64,000 nucleotides of DNA from Panacagrimonas sp965216805 (GCF_965216805.1 NZ_CBDCGN010000003.1:1240001-1304000); one strand, 5' to 3'; counted from the stretch's first letter, positions 50,558 to 60,219 are shown. Translations and numbers: made by a program. Notes: generated by a model not told the origin, from the sequence alone.

Positions 50558-52729
50558 TCAGTACAGGCGGCGAAGATCGGCGGCGACATCGCGGCCGCGT
50601 GCATGGCGCCCCGACGGCTGCTTGTGCAGCAGCCGTTCGATCAGCGCGTCCAGTTGCGGCGGCAGATCGCGGCGCAGGCTGCACGGCGGCGAATGCGCGG
50701 CATTGGCGATGCAGGCCATCAACTCGGCGAGGCCCTGCGCCTGGAACGGCAGCTGCCCGGTCAGGAGCTGGTAGGCGGTGACGCCCAGCGAGAACAGATC
50801 CGAGCGGCCGTCCAGGTTGCGCCCGGCGAGTTGCTCGGGACTCATGTAGGCGGGCGATCCCCGCACGGTGCCGCCGGCGTGGCCGGCGCCGATCACGCCG
50901 GCCACGCCGAAGTCGGTGATCTTGATGCGGCCGCTGCGGTCCTCGCGCAGCAGATTCGCCGGCTTGATGTCGCGATGGATCACGCCTTGCGCATGTGCGT
51001 AGTCGAGCGCTTCGGCCGCATCGGCCAGATACGCCAGCACTTCGGAATGCGGTAGCAACGTGTACGGGCGCGTGTGCCGGCTCAGATCCTGACCCTCGAC
51101 GAGTTCCATCGCGATGTAAGCCAGGTCGCGATCCTCCCCAGCATCGTAAATCTGCACGATGTGCGGATGCGACAGCCGGCCCGCCGCCGCCGCCTCGGCA
51201 AAGAAGCGCTGCTTGATCGGGGCTGGATCGCCGGCGTCGAGTGCTGCGGGCAGGCTCAGCGTCTTGATCGCCACCTGGCGGCCGATCTTGGGATCCAGGC
51301 CCAGATACACGATGCCGGTGGCGCCGCGGCCCAGCTCGCGGTCGATCTGATAGCGCCCCAGGCGCGACAGCAGCGGCTCCGGCGACGCCGCCGACAGCCG
51401 CTGCTGCAGCAGCCGGCGCGCCAGCGGCAGCGCCAGGCCGCCCAGGGCCAGCACCGCCGCCGGTGCCGTCAGCGGCAGCCACAGCGACCACGCGGCCAGC
51501 AGGTAGAACTCGCAAAGCAACAGCAACACCGCGGCGCTCAAGGCCGCGGTCAGCGCCAGGTGAGCGGCCAGCGGCGCCAGGACTCCGGCAATGACGCCCA
51601 GCGCGGCGAGCACCAGCACGCCGGACAGCAGCGGGCTGTTGCCGCCCGCCACGGTGACGGTTTGTCCCTGCAGAAGCAGCGACACCCGATGCGCCAGGGC
51701 GATAGCCGGTTCCAGGCGCGGCCAGCCCGGCAGCGATACCCGGGGTTGCGCGTCGACCCCGCCGACGATGACCACGCGATCCTGCAGTTGCGAGGCGGCC
51801 ACGCGCCCCTGCAGCACGTCTTCTGCCGAGTGCACGTTGAAGGCCGGGCGACCGCTGCTGCGCGGATGTGCACGCAGTCGCAGGGCGTGGGAGCCCCCGC
51901 GCAGCACCCGCTCGCCCAGACGAAGGTCGCCGGTGGCAATCAGGTCGCCGCGGTCCCGCCCGAGTGCCGCCGCCGCGGCGGCCAGACTCATCGCCGGCAG
52001 CGCCGCGGATTCGCCGGCGGGTCCGATCCATCCCGGCTCTGCGCGCAGTACGCCGTCGGCGTCCGCGGAGTCGGGCTGGATTGCCACCGCCCAGGCCGCG
52101 GCGGCCAGGCGCGCGTCCAGCCCGGCGGGCGGTGGCGGCCGCAGCAGAATCACCGGGGCGGCGTCGCCGAGGGCTCCGATCAGGCTCGCGGCGTTATCGG
52201 CCTGATCGGCGGTCGGCCCGGCCAGGGCGTGCAGACGTTCGAGCTGCGGCGGGAACCTGCCCGACAGCCCCAGTTCGCGCCACTGCCGCAGCAGCGCATT
52301 CACCTGCGGCTGGTCGGGGTCGGCGCGTGCCAGCAACTCGCTTTCGAACGCGAACAGCGCCTGTCCGAGCTTGGGCAGGATCTGTGTTTGCATCAGTTCG
52401 CGCGACAGCGCGGCGGCGTTAGCCGACTCCGCGGCATCCGCCGCCAGACTCAGCGGCTCGGCGATGGCGATCGCCTTGGCGCCGGCCCGATCCAGCGCGG
52501 CCAGCAACGCCGCATAGCGGTGCGGCGTTGTTTCACCCTGGCGCCACTGCACGACTGCGACCCGGTCCGAAGGCGGCGGCGTTCCGGCTTGCACCGCCAG
52601 GTCGTAGAGCGCGCGCTGCAGCGTCTGCAGGGGTCGCATCAGCAGCAAGGCCAGCAGCGCGGCAATGGCCGCCGCGGCGCCCGCGACGAGCGCAGTGCTG
52701 GATGGAAGACCGCCTGATCGGTGCAGCAC
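50558..52729 (-). CDS. CHASE2-like membrane Ser/Thr protein kinase
   Basis: A 723-residue Hanks-type kinase. An N-terminal TM segment (about 12-32) leads to a periplasmic CHASE2-like sensor (about 35-370), then two or three TM segments (about 375-460), then a C-terminal kinase domain (about 475-715). Kinase motifs are LGRGATGIVYLG (Gly loop), VAIKTL (Lys), HRDIKPANLL (catalytic Asp), DFGVAG and GSPAYMSPEQL. The order sensor-TM-kinase differs from the usual kinase-TM-sensor arrangement. The start GTG at 52729 has AGGGAG (52735-52740) five bases upstream; earlier in-frame ATGs overlap radA. The PP2C and FHA genes follow. Confidence 0.9.
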   Translation of the reverse strand: MLHRSGGLPSSTALVAGAAAAIAALLALLLMRPLQTLQRALYDLAVQAGTPPPSDRVAVVQWRQGETTPHRYAALLAALDRAGAKAIAIAEPLSLAADAAESANAAALSRELMQTQILPKLGQALFAFESELLARADPDQPQVNALLRQWRELGLSGRFPPQLERLHALAGPTADQADNAASLIGALGDAAPVILLRPPPPAGLDARLAAAAWAVAIQPDSADADGVLRAEPGWIGPAGESAALPAMSLAAAAAALGRDRGDLIATGDLRLGERVLRGGSHALRLRAHPRSSGRPAFNVHSAEDVLQGRVAASQLQDRVVIVGGVDAQPRVSLPGWPRLEPAIALAHRVSLLLQGQTVTVAGGNSPLLSGVLVLAALGVIAGVLAPLAAHLALTAALSAAVLLLLCEFYLLAAWSLWLPLTAPAAVLALGGLALPLARRLLQQRLSAASPEPLLSRLGRYQIDRELGRGATGIVYLGLDPKIGRQVAIKTLSLPAALDAGDPAPIKQRFFAEAAAAGRLSHPHIVQIYDAGEDRDLAYIAMELVEGQDLSRHTRPYTLLPHSEVLAYLADAAEALDYAHAQGVIHRDIKPANLLREDRSGRIKITDFGVAGVIGAGHAGGTVRGSPAYMSPEQLAGRNLDGRSDLFSLGVTAYQLLTGQLPFQAQGLAELMACIANAAHSPPCSLRRDLPPQLDALIERLLHKQPSGRHARGRDVAADLRRLY

Positions 52730-52818
52730 TGCGACTCCCTTCGCCTGCGTTCTGCGCGCTGGATGCAGCGATACTAGCGTGGAACTTGCGCGACCAGGAT
52801 CAGGGAGTTGCCTTAGCG

Positions 52819-54180
52819 ATGGCCAAGGTGAAAACCGGCTACGTGTGTCAGAACTGCGGGACCGCCGCATCGAAGTGGTCGGGGCAATGTGCCGATTGCG
52901 GTGCCTGGAACAGCCTGATCGAAACCGCGGCGGTGTCGGTCCGCGGGGGCGGTGGTGCGCGCGCCGCGTCCGGTCATGCCTCGCAGATCCGACGGCTGCA
53001 CGAGGTCGACGCCGAGTCCGCCCCGCGGCTGCCCTGCGGCATGCCGGAGGTGGATCGCGTGCTCGGCGGCGGTCTGGTGCGGGGCGCGGTGATCCTGATC
53101 GGCGGCGATCCCGGCATCGGCAAATCCACCTTGCTGCTGCAGGTGCTGGCCGCGGTGGAAGGGCGCATGGACACGCTCTACGTCACCGGCGAGGAATCGC
53201 TCAGCCAGGTGGCCATGCGCGCGCAGCGTCTGGGTCTGCCGCGGGTGGACCTGCCGGCGCTGGCGGAGACCTCGGTGGAAACCATCCTCGCCACCTTGTC
53301 GGCGAGCCGGCCGGGGCTGGTGGTGATCGACTCCATCCAGACCCTGTACACCGACGCGCTGGATTCGGCGCCGGGTTCGGTGTCGCAGTTGCGCGAGTGC
53401 TCCGCGCAGCTGGTGCGACATGCCAAGGCCAGCGGCACCGTGGTGATCCTGGTCGGCCACGTCACCAAGGAAGGCGCCATCGCCGGCCCGCGCGTGCTGG
53501 AACACATGGTCGATACGGTGCTGTATTTCGAGCACGACCCCGGTTCGCGCTTCCGCTTGATCCGCGCGGTCAAGAACCGCTTCGGAGCGGTCAACGAGCT
53601 TGGCGTGTTCGCGATGACCGACGGCGGTCTCAAGGAAGTGAGCAATCCGTCTGCGCTGTTCCTGTCGCGCCACGAACACGCGGTGCCGGGCAGCGTCATC
53701 ACCGTCACCCGCCAGGGCTCACGGCCGATGCTGGTGGAAGTGCAGGCGCTGGTGGATCGATCCATCATCGGCAGCCCGCGCCGGGTGGCGCTAGGGCTGG
53801 AAGGCAATCGCCTGAACATGCTGCTGGCCGTGCTGCACCGCCATGGCGGCATCGCCCTGGGCGATCAGGACGTGTTCGTCAACGTGGTCGGCGGCATGCG
53901 CATCTCCGAGCCCGCCGCCGACCTGCCGCTGCTGCTGGCGTCGCTGAGCAGTTTTCGCGGCCGCCCGGTGCCCAACGACCTGATCGTGTTCGGCGAGGTC
54001 GGCCTGGCCGGCGAAATCCGCCCGGTGCAAGGCGGCGAGGAGCGTCTGATCGAAGCCGCCAAGCAGGGCTTCAAGCGCGCCCTGGTGCCGGAGGCGAACA
54101 AGCCGCGCAAGAGCGTGAAGCTGGACCTGCAGGTGACGCCGGTGAGTCGGCTCGAAGATGCCTTGGCGTTTGCGCAGTAG
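52819..54180 (+). CDS. radA: DNA repair protein RadA (branch migration ATPase)
   Basis: RecA-like ATPase processing recombination intermediates, 453 residues: an N-terminal C4 zinc finger (YVCQNCG...GQCADCGAWN), RecA core with Walker A GGDPGIGKSTLLLQ, the RadA-specific KNRFG motif (VKNRFGAVNELG) and a C-terminal Lon-like domain. The ATG at 52819 is fixed by the zinc-finger start. It is divergent from the kinase gene, with an 89-base gap. Confidence 0.96.
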   Translation: MAKVKTGYVCQNCGTAASKWSGQCADCGAWNSLIETAAVSVRGGGGARAASGHASQIRRLHEVDAESAPRLPCGMPEVDRVLGGGLVRGAVILIGGDPGIGKSTLLLQVLAAVEGRMDTLYVTGEESLSQVAMRAQRLGLPRVDLPALAETSVETILATLSASRPGLVVIDSIQTLYTDALDSAPGSVSQLRECSAQLVRHAKASGTVVILVGHVTKEGAIAGPRVLEHMVDTVLYFEHDPGSRFRLIRAVKNRFGAVNELGVFAMTDGGLKEVSNPSALFLSRHEHAVPGSVITVTRQGSRPMLVEVQALVDRSIIGSPRRVALGLEGNRLNMLLAVLHRHGGIALGDQDVFVNVVGGMRISEPAADLPLLLASLSSFRGRPVPNDLIVFGEVGLAGEIRPVQGGEERLIEAAKQGFKRALVPEANKPRKSVKLDLQVTPVSRLEDALAFAQ

Positions 54181-54382
54181 CGGGTAATGAGCGCAGCAAG
54201 TCTCGTGGATTCACCCAGGCCGTCCTCCCGAAATTCGCTGTGCTCGTTGCAGGCTGCTCGAACGGCCGATGCGCTGCAGCTTCGGCAGTAGACCAGCCGC
54301 CATCTGGCGCCGCACGGCTTGAGCCGGCGCTCTGCGACAATGGTCGCCGCCCGTCGCGCCAGCGTTTCCTTTCCCGCTCCGA

Positions 54383-55633
54383 ATGTCCTCGCCGGTTTCG
54401 CGTCACGACCCTTACGCTGCGCTGCGCTTTTCAAACTTCCGCAATCTGATGGGGGGCACCTTCCTCATCACCTGCGGCTTGCAGATGCAGCGGGTGGCCT
54501 TGGGCTATTCGCTGTACCTGATCACGCGCGATCCGCTGTCGCTGGGTCTGCTGGGTCTGGCCGAGGCGGTGCCCTTCATGGGTCTGGCCCTGTTCGGTGG
54601 GCATCTGGCGGACCGGCGCAACAAGCAGCGCATGATGCAGATGGCCGGCGGGGTGTTTCTGCTCGGCACCCTGATCCTGCTGGTGGCCTCGTTGCCCACC
54701 GTGCGGGTGGGGCTGAGCGATGCCGCCATCGCCGGCCTGATCTATCTGGTGGTGTTCATTGAGGGCTTGGCGCGCGGTATCTACAGTCCCGCCAACGCCT
54801 CGCTCAAGCCGTTTCTGGTGCCGCGCGAGCACTACGGCAGTTCGGCGACCTGGAGCAGCATGTCCTGGCAGTCTGGCGCCATCCTGGGGCCGGCGCTGGG
54901 CGGATTCGCCTTCGCGGCGTTCGGCCTGCCCGGTACCCTCGCGGCGGTGGCGCTGCTGATCGTGGCCAACATCGTGCTGATCGGTGCCATCCGCATGCCG
55001 GCGGCGGCGCTGGTACGCCAAACCGGCGAAGGCGTGTGGCGCAGCCTTGGCGAGGGGCTCGATTACGTCTGGCGCACGCCCATCATCCTGTACTCGATTT
55101 CGTTGGACATGTTCTCGATGCTGTTCGGCGGCGTGGTGGCGATCCTGCCGATCTTTGCCGAAGACATTCTGCGCGTCGGCCCGGAAGGCCTGGGCATTCT
55201 GCGCGCAGCGCCGGCGGTGGGCGCGGTGGCGACGATGGTGCTGTGCGCCTGGTTTCCGCCCACGCGCCACGCCTGGCGCAATTTGTTGTGGTCGGTATTC
55301 GGCTTCGGCCTGGCCACGCTGGTGTTCGGCCTGTCGACCCACTTCCTGGTCTCGGTGATCGCGCTGGCGGCGACCGGCGCCTTCGACAGCGTCAGCGTGA
55401 TCATCCGCGGCACCCTGCTGCAGACCATGGTGGAAGATCGCATGCGCGGGCGGGTGGCGTCCGTCAACAGCGTCTTCGTCTCCGCGTCCAATGAACTGGG
55501 CGCGCTGGAATCCGGTGTCGCCGCCAAGCTGATGGGCGTGGTGCCCTCGGTGGTGTTCGGCGCCTTCGCCACCTTCGCGACCGTGGGTTACGTGTGGCGC
55601 CGGTCGAAGGCGCTGCTCGCGGTGCGCCTGTGA
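54383..55633 (+). CDS. MFS transporter (EntS-like)
   Basis: A 416-residue major facilitator with about 12 hydrophobic segments. Loop 2-3 has GGHLADRRNKQRMM, the MFS motif A. It groups by eye with the EntS-like exporters (RFSNFRNLMGGTFLITCGLQMQ start; DRMRGRVASVNSVF late motif), many of which export siderophores or drugs. The substrate is unknown and no siderophore genes are near. It starts 202 bases after radA. Confidence 0.85.
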   Translation: MSSPVSRHDPYAALRFSNFRNLMGGTFLITCGLQMQRVALGYSLYLITRDPLSLGLLGLAEAVPFMGLALFGGHLADRRNKQRMMQMAGGVFLLGTLILLVASLPTVRVGLSDAAIAGLIYLVVFIEGLARGIYSPANASLKPFLVPREHYGSSATWSSMSWQSGAILGPALGGFAFAAFGLPGTLAAVALLIVANIVLIGAIRMPAAALVRQTGEGVWRSLGEGLDYVWRTPIILYSISLDMFSMLFGGVVAILPIFAEDILRVGPEGLGILRAAPAVGAVATMVLCAWFPPTRHAWRNLLWSVFGFGLATLVFGLSTHFLVSVIALAATGAFDSVSVIIRGTLLQTMVEDRMRGRVASVNSVFVSASNELGALESGVAAKLMGVVPSVVFGAFATFATVGYVWRRSKALLAVRL

Positions 55634-55691
55634 GACCGACCCCTTGCGGCTTGACGAACCGGTCGGCACGCCAAGTAAACTCGCGGACCTC

Positions 55692-55822
55692 TAACGGGGA
55701 GTAGCCGGAGCCACAAGGCTCCTGCCGTGCCGTCAGCACGGAGTGTCGAAGGCACCACGCCTTGGCATCTCCCGGCACCGCGGTCCACACCCTCGACATC
55801 GGTGTGGCTGGCAAGACCGGAA
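55692..55822 (+). ncRNA. yybP-ykoY (manganese) riboswitch
   Basis: The three conserved elements occur in order and spacing: GGGGAGTAGCC (55696-55706), a paired arm with CCGTCAGCACGG (55730-55741) and GGCAAGACC (55810-55818), with the CACACC/GGTGTG closing helix between them. This class senses Mn2+ and classically precedes alx/terC genes, as here. The 3' expression platform before the start at 55876 was not resolved. Confidence 0.88.
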
Positions 55823-55875
55823 CGGGTTTGGTCAACGCCTGTGTCCGTCATTTACTCGATAAAGGTCTTGTCGCC

Positions 55876-56901
55876 GTGATTTCCATTGGAACTCCGCTGC
55901 TGTGGTCGCTGTTTGCGGCCTTCGTCGTCGTCGCGCTGCTGATCGACTTCTTCGCCCTCAATCGCCAGGGCGCGCACCGCGTCTCCATGCGCGAGGCCGG
56001 CATCTGGACCCTGATCTGGGTGGCCGCCAGCTTCGCGTTCGTCGCCTTCCTGTGGTGGCGGCTCGGCGGTCTGGGCGCAGACGAAGCGGCGCGCGCACTG
56101 GCCAACGACAAAGCCCTGGAATTCATCACCGGCTACCTGATTGAAAAGGCGCTGGCGGTCGACAACATCTTCGTGTTCCTGCTGCTGTTCACCTATTTCG
56201 CGGTGCCGCCGGAATTCCAGAAGCGGGTACTGATGATCGGCATCCTTGCCGCTTTGGTGCTGCGCGGCGCGCTGATTCTGGTCGGCGCCTGGCTGATCGC
56301 CCAGTTCCACTGGATCCTCTACCTGTTCGGTGCCTTCCTGGTGTTTACCGGCATCAAGATGTGGTGGGCCGCAGGCCAGGAGCCGGACCTGGACTCCAAC
56401 CCCGCTCTGAACTGGGTGCGACGACGGTTCAAGATTGCGCCGAACTACGACGGCGAACGCTTCTTCACCCGCGTCGACGGCATCAAGATGGCCACGCCGC
56501 TACTGGTGGTGGTGCTGCTGATCGGCATCGTCGACGTGGTGTTTGCGGTGGACTCGATTCCCGCAATCTTTGCGATCACCACCGACCCCTTCATCGTGCT
56601 GACCTCCAACGTGTTCGCCATCCTCGGCCTGCGCGCGATGTATTTCCTGCTGGCCGGCATGCATGAGCGCTTTCACCTGCTGCCCTACGGTCTGGCCGTG
56701 GTGCTGGTGTTCATCGGCACCAAGATGCTGCTGATTGACCTCTACAAGATCCCGGTGCAGTGGTCGCTGCTCGGCACCGTCGTGATCCTGGGCTTGACCA
56801 TGGCGCTGTCCGTCATGATCCCGCCCAGGGGCGATGACAAGCCGCGCGGCGGCTACCCGTTTGGTCGAAAGAAGGAGAGTGCAGACGAGCAGGAGTCCTG
56901 A
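55876..56901 (+). CDS. TerC/Alx-family integral membrane protein
   Basis: A 341-residue membrane protein with about nine hydrophobic segments and the family residues LEFITGYLIEKALAVDNIFVF and IVDVVFAVDSIPAIFAIT, whose acidic residues lie in the membrane. Family members are linked to manganese export or metalation of exported proteins and to pH response (E. coli Alx). The start GTG at 55876 follows the riboswitch; upstream in-frame codons would be inside it. The C-terminal tail is basic and cytoplasmic. Confidence 0.92.
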   Translation: MISIGTPLLWSLFAAFVVVALLIDFFALNRQGAHRVSMREAGIWTLIWVAASFAFVAFLWWRLGGLGADEAARALANDKALEFITGYLIEKALAVDNIFVFLLLFTYFAVPPEFQKRVLMIGILAALVLRGALILVGAWLIAQFHWILYLFGAFLVFTGIKMWWAAGQEPDLDSNPALNWVRRRFKIAPNYDGERFFTRVDGIKMATPLLVVVLLIGIVDVVFAVDSIPAIFAITTDPFIVLTSNVFAILGLRAMYFLLAGMHERFHLLPYGLAVVLVFIGTKMLLIDLYKIPVQWSLLGTVVILGLTMALSVMIPPRGDDKPRGGYPFGRKKESADEQES

Positions 56902-56943
56902 AACCACGGACTGAGCGCGGGCCGATCATTCGAGCCCGCCCGT

Positions 56944-58305
56944 TCAAGCCCGCGAATGAATCCAGCCGCGCCGCTCCCAGGCCATGGCCAGCACCAGCGA
57001 CTGCAGGCCGCGGTACGCGGTCATGGCCAGCCAGATCGCGGTCAGGCCCAGGCCCCACACCGGGCCGAGTAGCCAGGCCAGCGGCAGGAACAGCAGCCAT
57101 TGCAGGCCGACGCTGACGCTCATCACCAGGCGCGCAGCGCCGACGCCGAACAGCGCGTGCATCAGGATCAGCCCCAGGCCGTCGATGAAGATGCCCAGGC
57201 CGATCAGGCGCAGCGGCAGCACGCCCAGTTCCACCAGTGCCGGGTCGGGCAGAAAGATGCCGAGGATGGCGCGCGGCATCAGCACCATCGGCAGACCGAT
57301 GCCCAGGAACAGGATGCTGGCGACCTTGAACACATCCCAGGCCCAGCGATGCGCGTCAACCGGATCGTTACGACCCAGCGCCTGACCGGCCAAAGTCGCC
57401 GCCGCCAGTCCGAAGCCAACGCCCGGCAGCACCGCCACCAGCGAGACGTTGATCAGCACGTTGGCCACCGCCAACTCATTGGTGCCAACCTTGCCGACGA
57501 TCCAGAACAGCACGGTGAAGCCGGCGGCGAACAGCAGTTGCTGGATCGACGACGGCAGGCCCAGCCGTAGCAGGTTGGAGAACTGCTCGCGGCTGGGGCG
57601 ACGGGCCAGAAAGCCGGCCGGCCGTGCGTAGCGCCAGCCGAGAACGAAATAGGTCAGGGTGCCGATGAAGATGGAGATGGTGGTGCCCAGGCCGGCGCCG
57701 GCTACACCCATTTCCGGAAAGCCGAACTTGCCGAAGATCAAACAATAGTTGAGCGCGATGTTGATGCCGTGCACCCACAGCAGCGTGTACATGTACAGCC
57801 GCGCCAGTTTGATCGCGCTCCAGTAGCCGCGGAACGAAAAATTCATGCCGATGGCGAAGATGCTCAGCAGGCGCAGTTGCAGATAGGTGCTGCCGGCCTC
57901 GATCACCTCGGGATCGTTGTTGAGCGCGCCGATGATCGCGGGTGCCTGCCAGATCAGCAGTGCGGCCAGCGGCACGCCCATGGCCAGCGACAGCAGGATG
58001 CCGCCGTTGAGCGGCACCGCGGTCTCGTCGAGCTTGCCCTCGCCGACTCTGCGCGCGGCCATCGCCTGCACCGCCGACGACATGCCGGTGATGAAGGCCA
58101 CCGCCATGAAGTTGAGGAACGAGGCCAGGCCCACGCCGGCCAGGGCCGCCGGACTGAGCCGGCCGACCATCGCGGTATCCACCAGATTGAGCACGTTCTG
58201 CGACACCATCGCGGCGATGATGGGCAGCGCCAGCACCATCACCTCGCGCGAACGCTGTTGGTCCAGGCGCCAGCTCGGCGGCAGCCGCGGGACACGCCCG
58301 CGCAC
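56944..58305 (-). CDS. MATE-family efflux transporter
   Basis: A 453-residue NorM-like multidrug/cation antiporter with about 12 hydrophobic segments. The first half carries VLNLVDTAMVGRLSPAALAGVG and the second half GVGFGLAAATLAGQALG, both typical MATE positions. It would expel cationic compounds using an ion gradient; substrates are unknown. It converges on the terC gene 42 bases away. Confidence 0.9.
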   Translation of the reverse strand: MRGRVPRLPPSWRLDQQRSREVMVLALPIIAAMVSQNVLNLVDTAMVGRLSPAALAGVGLASFLNFMAVAFITGMSSAVQAMAARRVGEGKLDETAVPLNGGILLSLAMGVPLAALLIWQAPAIIGALNNDPEVIEAGSTYLQLRLLSIFAIGMNFSFRGYWSAIKLARLYMYTLLWVHGINIALNYCLIFGKFGFPEMGVAGAGLGTTISIFIGTLTYFVLGWRYARPAGFLARRPSREQFSNLLRLGLPSSIQQLLFAAGFTVLFWIVGKVGTNELAVANVLINVSLVAVLPGVGFGLAAATLAGQALGRNDPVDAHRWAWDVFKVASILFLGIGLPMVLMPRAILGIFLPDPALVELGVLPLRLIGLGIFIDGLGLILMHALFGVGAARLVMSVSVGLQWLLFLPLAWLLGPVWGLGLTAIWLAMTAYRGLQSLVLAMAWERRGWIHSRA

Positions 58306-58334
58306 GGGCGCGACTGGCGACGGCGACGACAGGC

Positions 58335-59027
58335 TTATTTCTCCTCGATCGTGCTGACGATCATCGCCGCCAGGTTGAACGGCTGATCGCCGAGTTTCTT
58401 GCGCAAGTTCTTCGGCAGGCTGTTCTTGTCGAGCTGCAAGGTGGACACCTGCGCGTTGCCGCGCGCGGTCAGACCCGACCAGCTCTCCATATGCGGGCCG
58501 CTGTGGCGTGCTGGACGGATGCCCATGGCCTCCAGCTTGTCGCTGCGCGGGATCAGATCGTGCGCGCCGCGATCCAGCGAGGCGGTGGACGCGGTGACCT
58601 CGATCCAGTTGTTGAAGTCGCGCTTCATCAAGGGCTCGGCCAGGCGTTGTACCAGCGGGTTGGAAAATGCCCGCCGCGCACTGCGCGTCGCCACATCGCC
58701 GATGAAGGCCGCCGCCGGTGCCAGCGCGCGCGACTCGCTGCCGCGCTGCTTGCGGCCCAGCTTTTTGGTACGCGGCGGCGAAGGCGCCTGCAACATCGGT
58801 TTGAGCACGGAAGCGAAATTGGTCTGCAGATGGGCGCGCACCCGCATCCGTTCGCCATCACCGTGCGCTTCGCTGTCGACGGTGACGTTGAGCTTCAGAA
58901 TGGAGCCGAACACACCGGCTGGCAGTTCCGCCTGGAAGTCGAGGTGGTCCTGTCCACCGCCCAGACCGGGCAGCGAAGCTAGCGCCAGCTCGTCCAGGCG
59001 CGTGCGCAGTCGATTGAGCAGGCTCAT
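58335..59027 (-). CDS. Conserved-looking hypothetical protein
   Basis: Encodes 230 residues and is not recognised. There is no signal peptide or TM segment. The N-terminus is helical (LLNRLRTRLDELALASL), then comes a beta-rich part (DFQAELPAGVFGSILKLNVTV, RVRAHLQTNF), a basic linker and a C-terminal domain ending NLAAMIVSTIEEK. The ATG at 59027 starts at the first plausible residue; an in-frame ATG 11 codons upstream is also open. It overlaps nothing and is 29 bases from MATE, so co-transcription is likely. Confidence 0.7.
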   Translation of the reverse strand: MSLLNRLRTRLDELALASLPGLGGGQDHLDFQAELPAGVFGSILKLNVTVDSEAHGDGERMRVRAHLQTNFASVLKPMLQAPSPPRTKKLGRKQRGSESRALAPAAAFIGDVATRSARRAFSNPLVQRLAEPLMKRDFNNWIEVTASTASLDRGAHDLIPRSDKLEAMGIRPARHSGPHMESWSGLTARGNAQVSTLQLDKNSLPKNLRKKLGDQPFNLAAMIVSTIEEK

Positions 59028-59072
59028 GATCGCGGGGGACGACCGTCGTTCGGGTCGCAAAGGATGGAAGGC

Positions 59073-59345
59073 ATGCGCAAATCATATCGCTTCGTCGTCA
59101 CTGGTCGCGTGCAAGGGGTATTTTTCCGGCAGTCTTCGCGCCGGCAGGCGCTGGATCTGGGTCTGGACGGCTGGGTTCGCAACCGCGACGACGGCGCCGT
59201 CGAAGGTGTGGTAGCCGGCTCGCAAGATGCGCTGGACGCCTTCGCCGCATGGTTGCGGCGTGGTCCGCGGGCTGCCCAGGTCCAGGCACTGGACTGGGCC
59301 GAGACCGGGCAGACGCCGGCCGCCGGCTACGAGGTGCGCCGGTAG
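59073..59345 (+). CDS. acyP: Acylphosphatase
   Basis: A 90-residue enzyme hydrolysing acyl phosphates such as 1,3-bisphosphoglycerate. The N-terminal active-site loop VTGRVQGVFFRQS (catalytic Arg) and DGWVRNRDDGAVEGVVAGS (catalytic Asn) are present. The ATG at 59073 is taken; one three codons earlier is also open. It is divergent from the hypothetical gene. Confidence 0.94.
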   Translation: MRKSYRFVVTGRVQGVFFRQSSRRQALDLGLDGWVRNRDDGAVEGVVAGSQDALDAFAAWLRRGPRAAQVQALDWAETGQTPAAGYEVRR

Positions 59346-59397
59346 ATCGGCGCTGCCCCTTGAAACGAACACGGCGCGCAGTGCGAACGCAGTAGTG

Positions 59398-59802
59398 TCA
59401 ACCGTCGCTGAACACGCGCCGCCACACGCCCGGTAGCGCCAGCACGCCTAGCACCGCACCCGGAAAGAACACCAGCGGCAGATCGATCAGCCAGTGATCC
59501 GGCGGCAGCGCGCCCAGCAGAATTTCTGCGACGTGGCCCAGCGCGTGCCCCAGGTAGAACAGCGCGGCCAGCACGAACACCGCATGGCGCTGCATCGGCG
59601 CGCGCAGCACCCAGATCAGCGCGCCACCGAACAGGCCGTAGACCAGGCCGACGTCGCGCACGAAATGATCATTGGGTTCGCCGGTGTCGGAGACGCCGGG
59701 AATCCACTGAAACCAGTGGGCGACGGAGCCGAAAATCCAGACCGCGTTGACCAGACTCACCACGGCGACGCCGACCACCAGCCAGCGCACCAGAACGGTC
59801 AT
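59398..59802 (-). CDS. Small four-TM membrane protein, function unknown
   Basis: A 134-residue protein with about four hydrophobic segments (about 5-25, 50-68, 72-90, 100-120) and few charged residues, mostly His and Asp in the loops (HWFQWIPG, NDHFVRDVG). I do not recognise the family with confidence. It is the second of two small membrane protein genes, 12 bases after the first, so the two probably form a unit. Confidence 0.72.
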   Translation of the reverse strand: MTVLVRWLVVGVAVVSLVNAVWIFGSVAHWFQWIPGVSDTGEPNDHFVRDVGLVYGLFGGALIWVLRAPMQRHAVFVLAALFYLGHALGHVAEILLGALPPDHWLIDLPLVFFPGAVLGVLALPGVWRRVFSDG

Positions 59803-59814
59803 CGGATTCTCCGG

Positions 59815-60219
59815 TCAGCCCCGCTCGGCCCATGCCAGCCATAGAAAGCCGACCGTCCCGATCAGAGTGGCCGGCGCGCCGACCCTGTAGCTCGCCCACA
59901 CGATCCGGTTGGAGGTGCTGCCGCCCGCGGCGAGGCCGCGGGCGCCGGTGATCGCCGCCAGGGTCATCGCCAGCGCGATGCCGTAGCCGCCCAGGGCGAT
60001 GCCCCAGGTCGCGATCACGGCGGCGGCCGACACAGAACTCCATAGCTGCAGGGCCGCGCCCATCGCGATGGTCATGACTCCGGTGCCGCACAGACCGGTG
60101 TTCGCGGCGCGCCAGGCCTCCACGCTACGCGCAGGCGCTTGCGCGACGATGCTGCGCAGGAACGGGAAACCGAGCAGCAGGCCGAGCAGCAGCACCACCG
60201 TGCCGTGAAAGATCAGCAT
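59815..60219 (-). CDS. Small multi-TM membrane protein, function unknown
   Basis: A 134-residue, strongly hydrophobic protein with about four TM segments. The ATG at 60219 is supported by a GGGGAGGGG site just upstream and by a start directly into the first hydrophobic segment (MLIFHGTVVLLLGLLLG). An in-frame ATG at 60285 would add a polar tail. No functional motif was recognised. It likely pairs with the next gene downstream. Confidence 0.7.
   Translation of the reverse strand: MLIFHGTVVLLLGLLLGFPFLRSIVAQAPARSVEAWRAANTGLCGTGVMTIAMGAALQLWSSVSAAAVIATWGIALGGYGIALAMTLAAITGARGLAAGGSTSNRIVWASYRVGAPATLIGTVGFLWLAWAERG

Noticed and set aside
48947..52729. Type VI secretion regulatory cluster
   Set aside because: Kinase, PP2C and FHA proteins fit the idea, but no structural T6SS gene occurs in the window.
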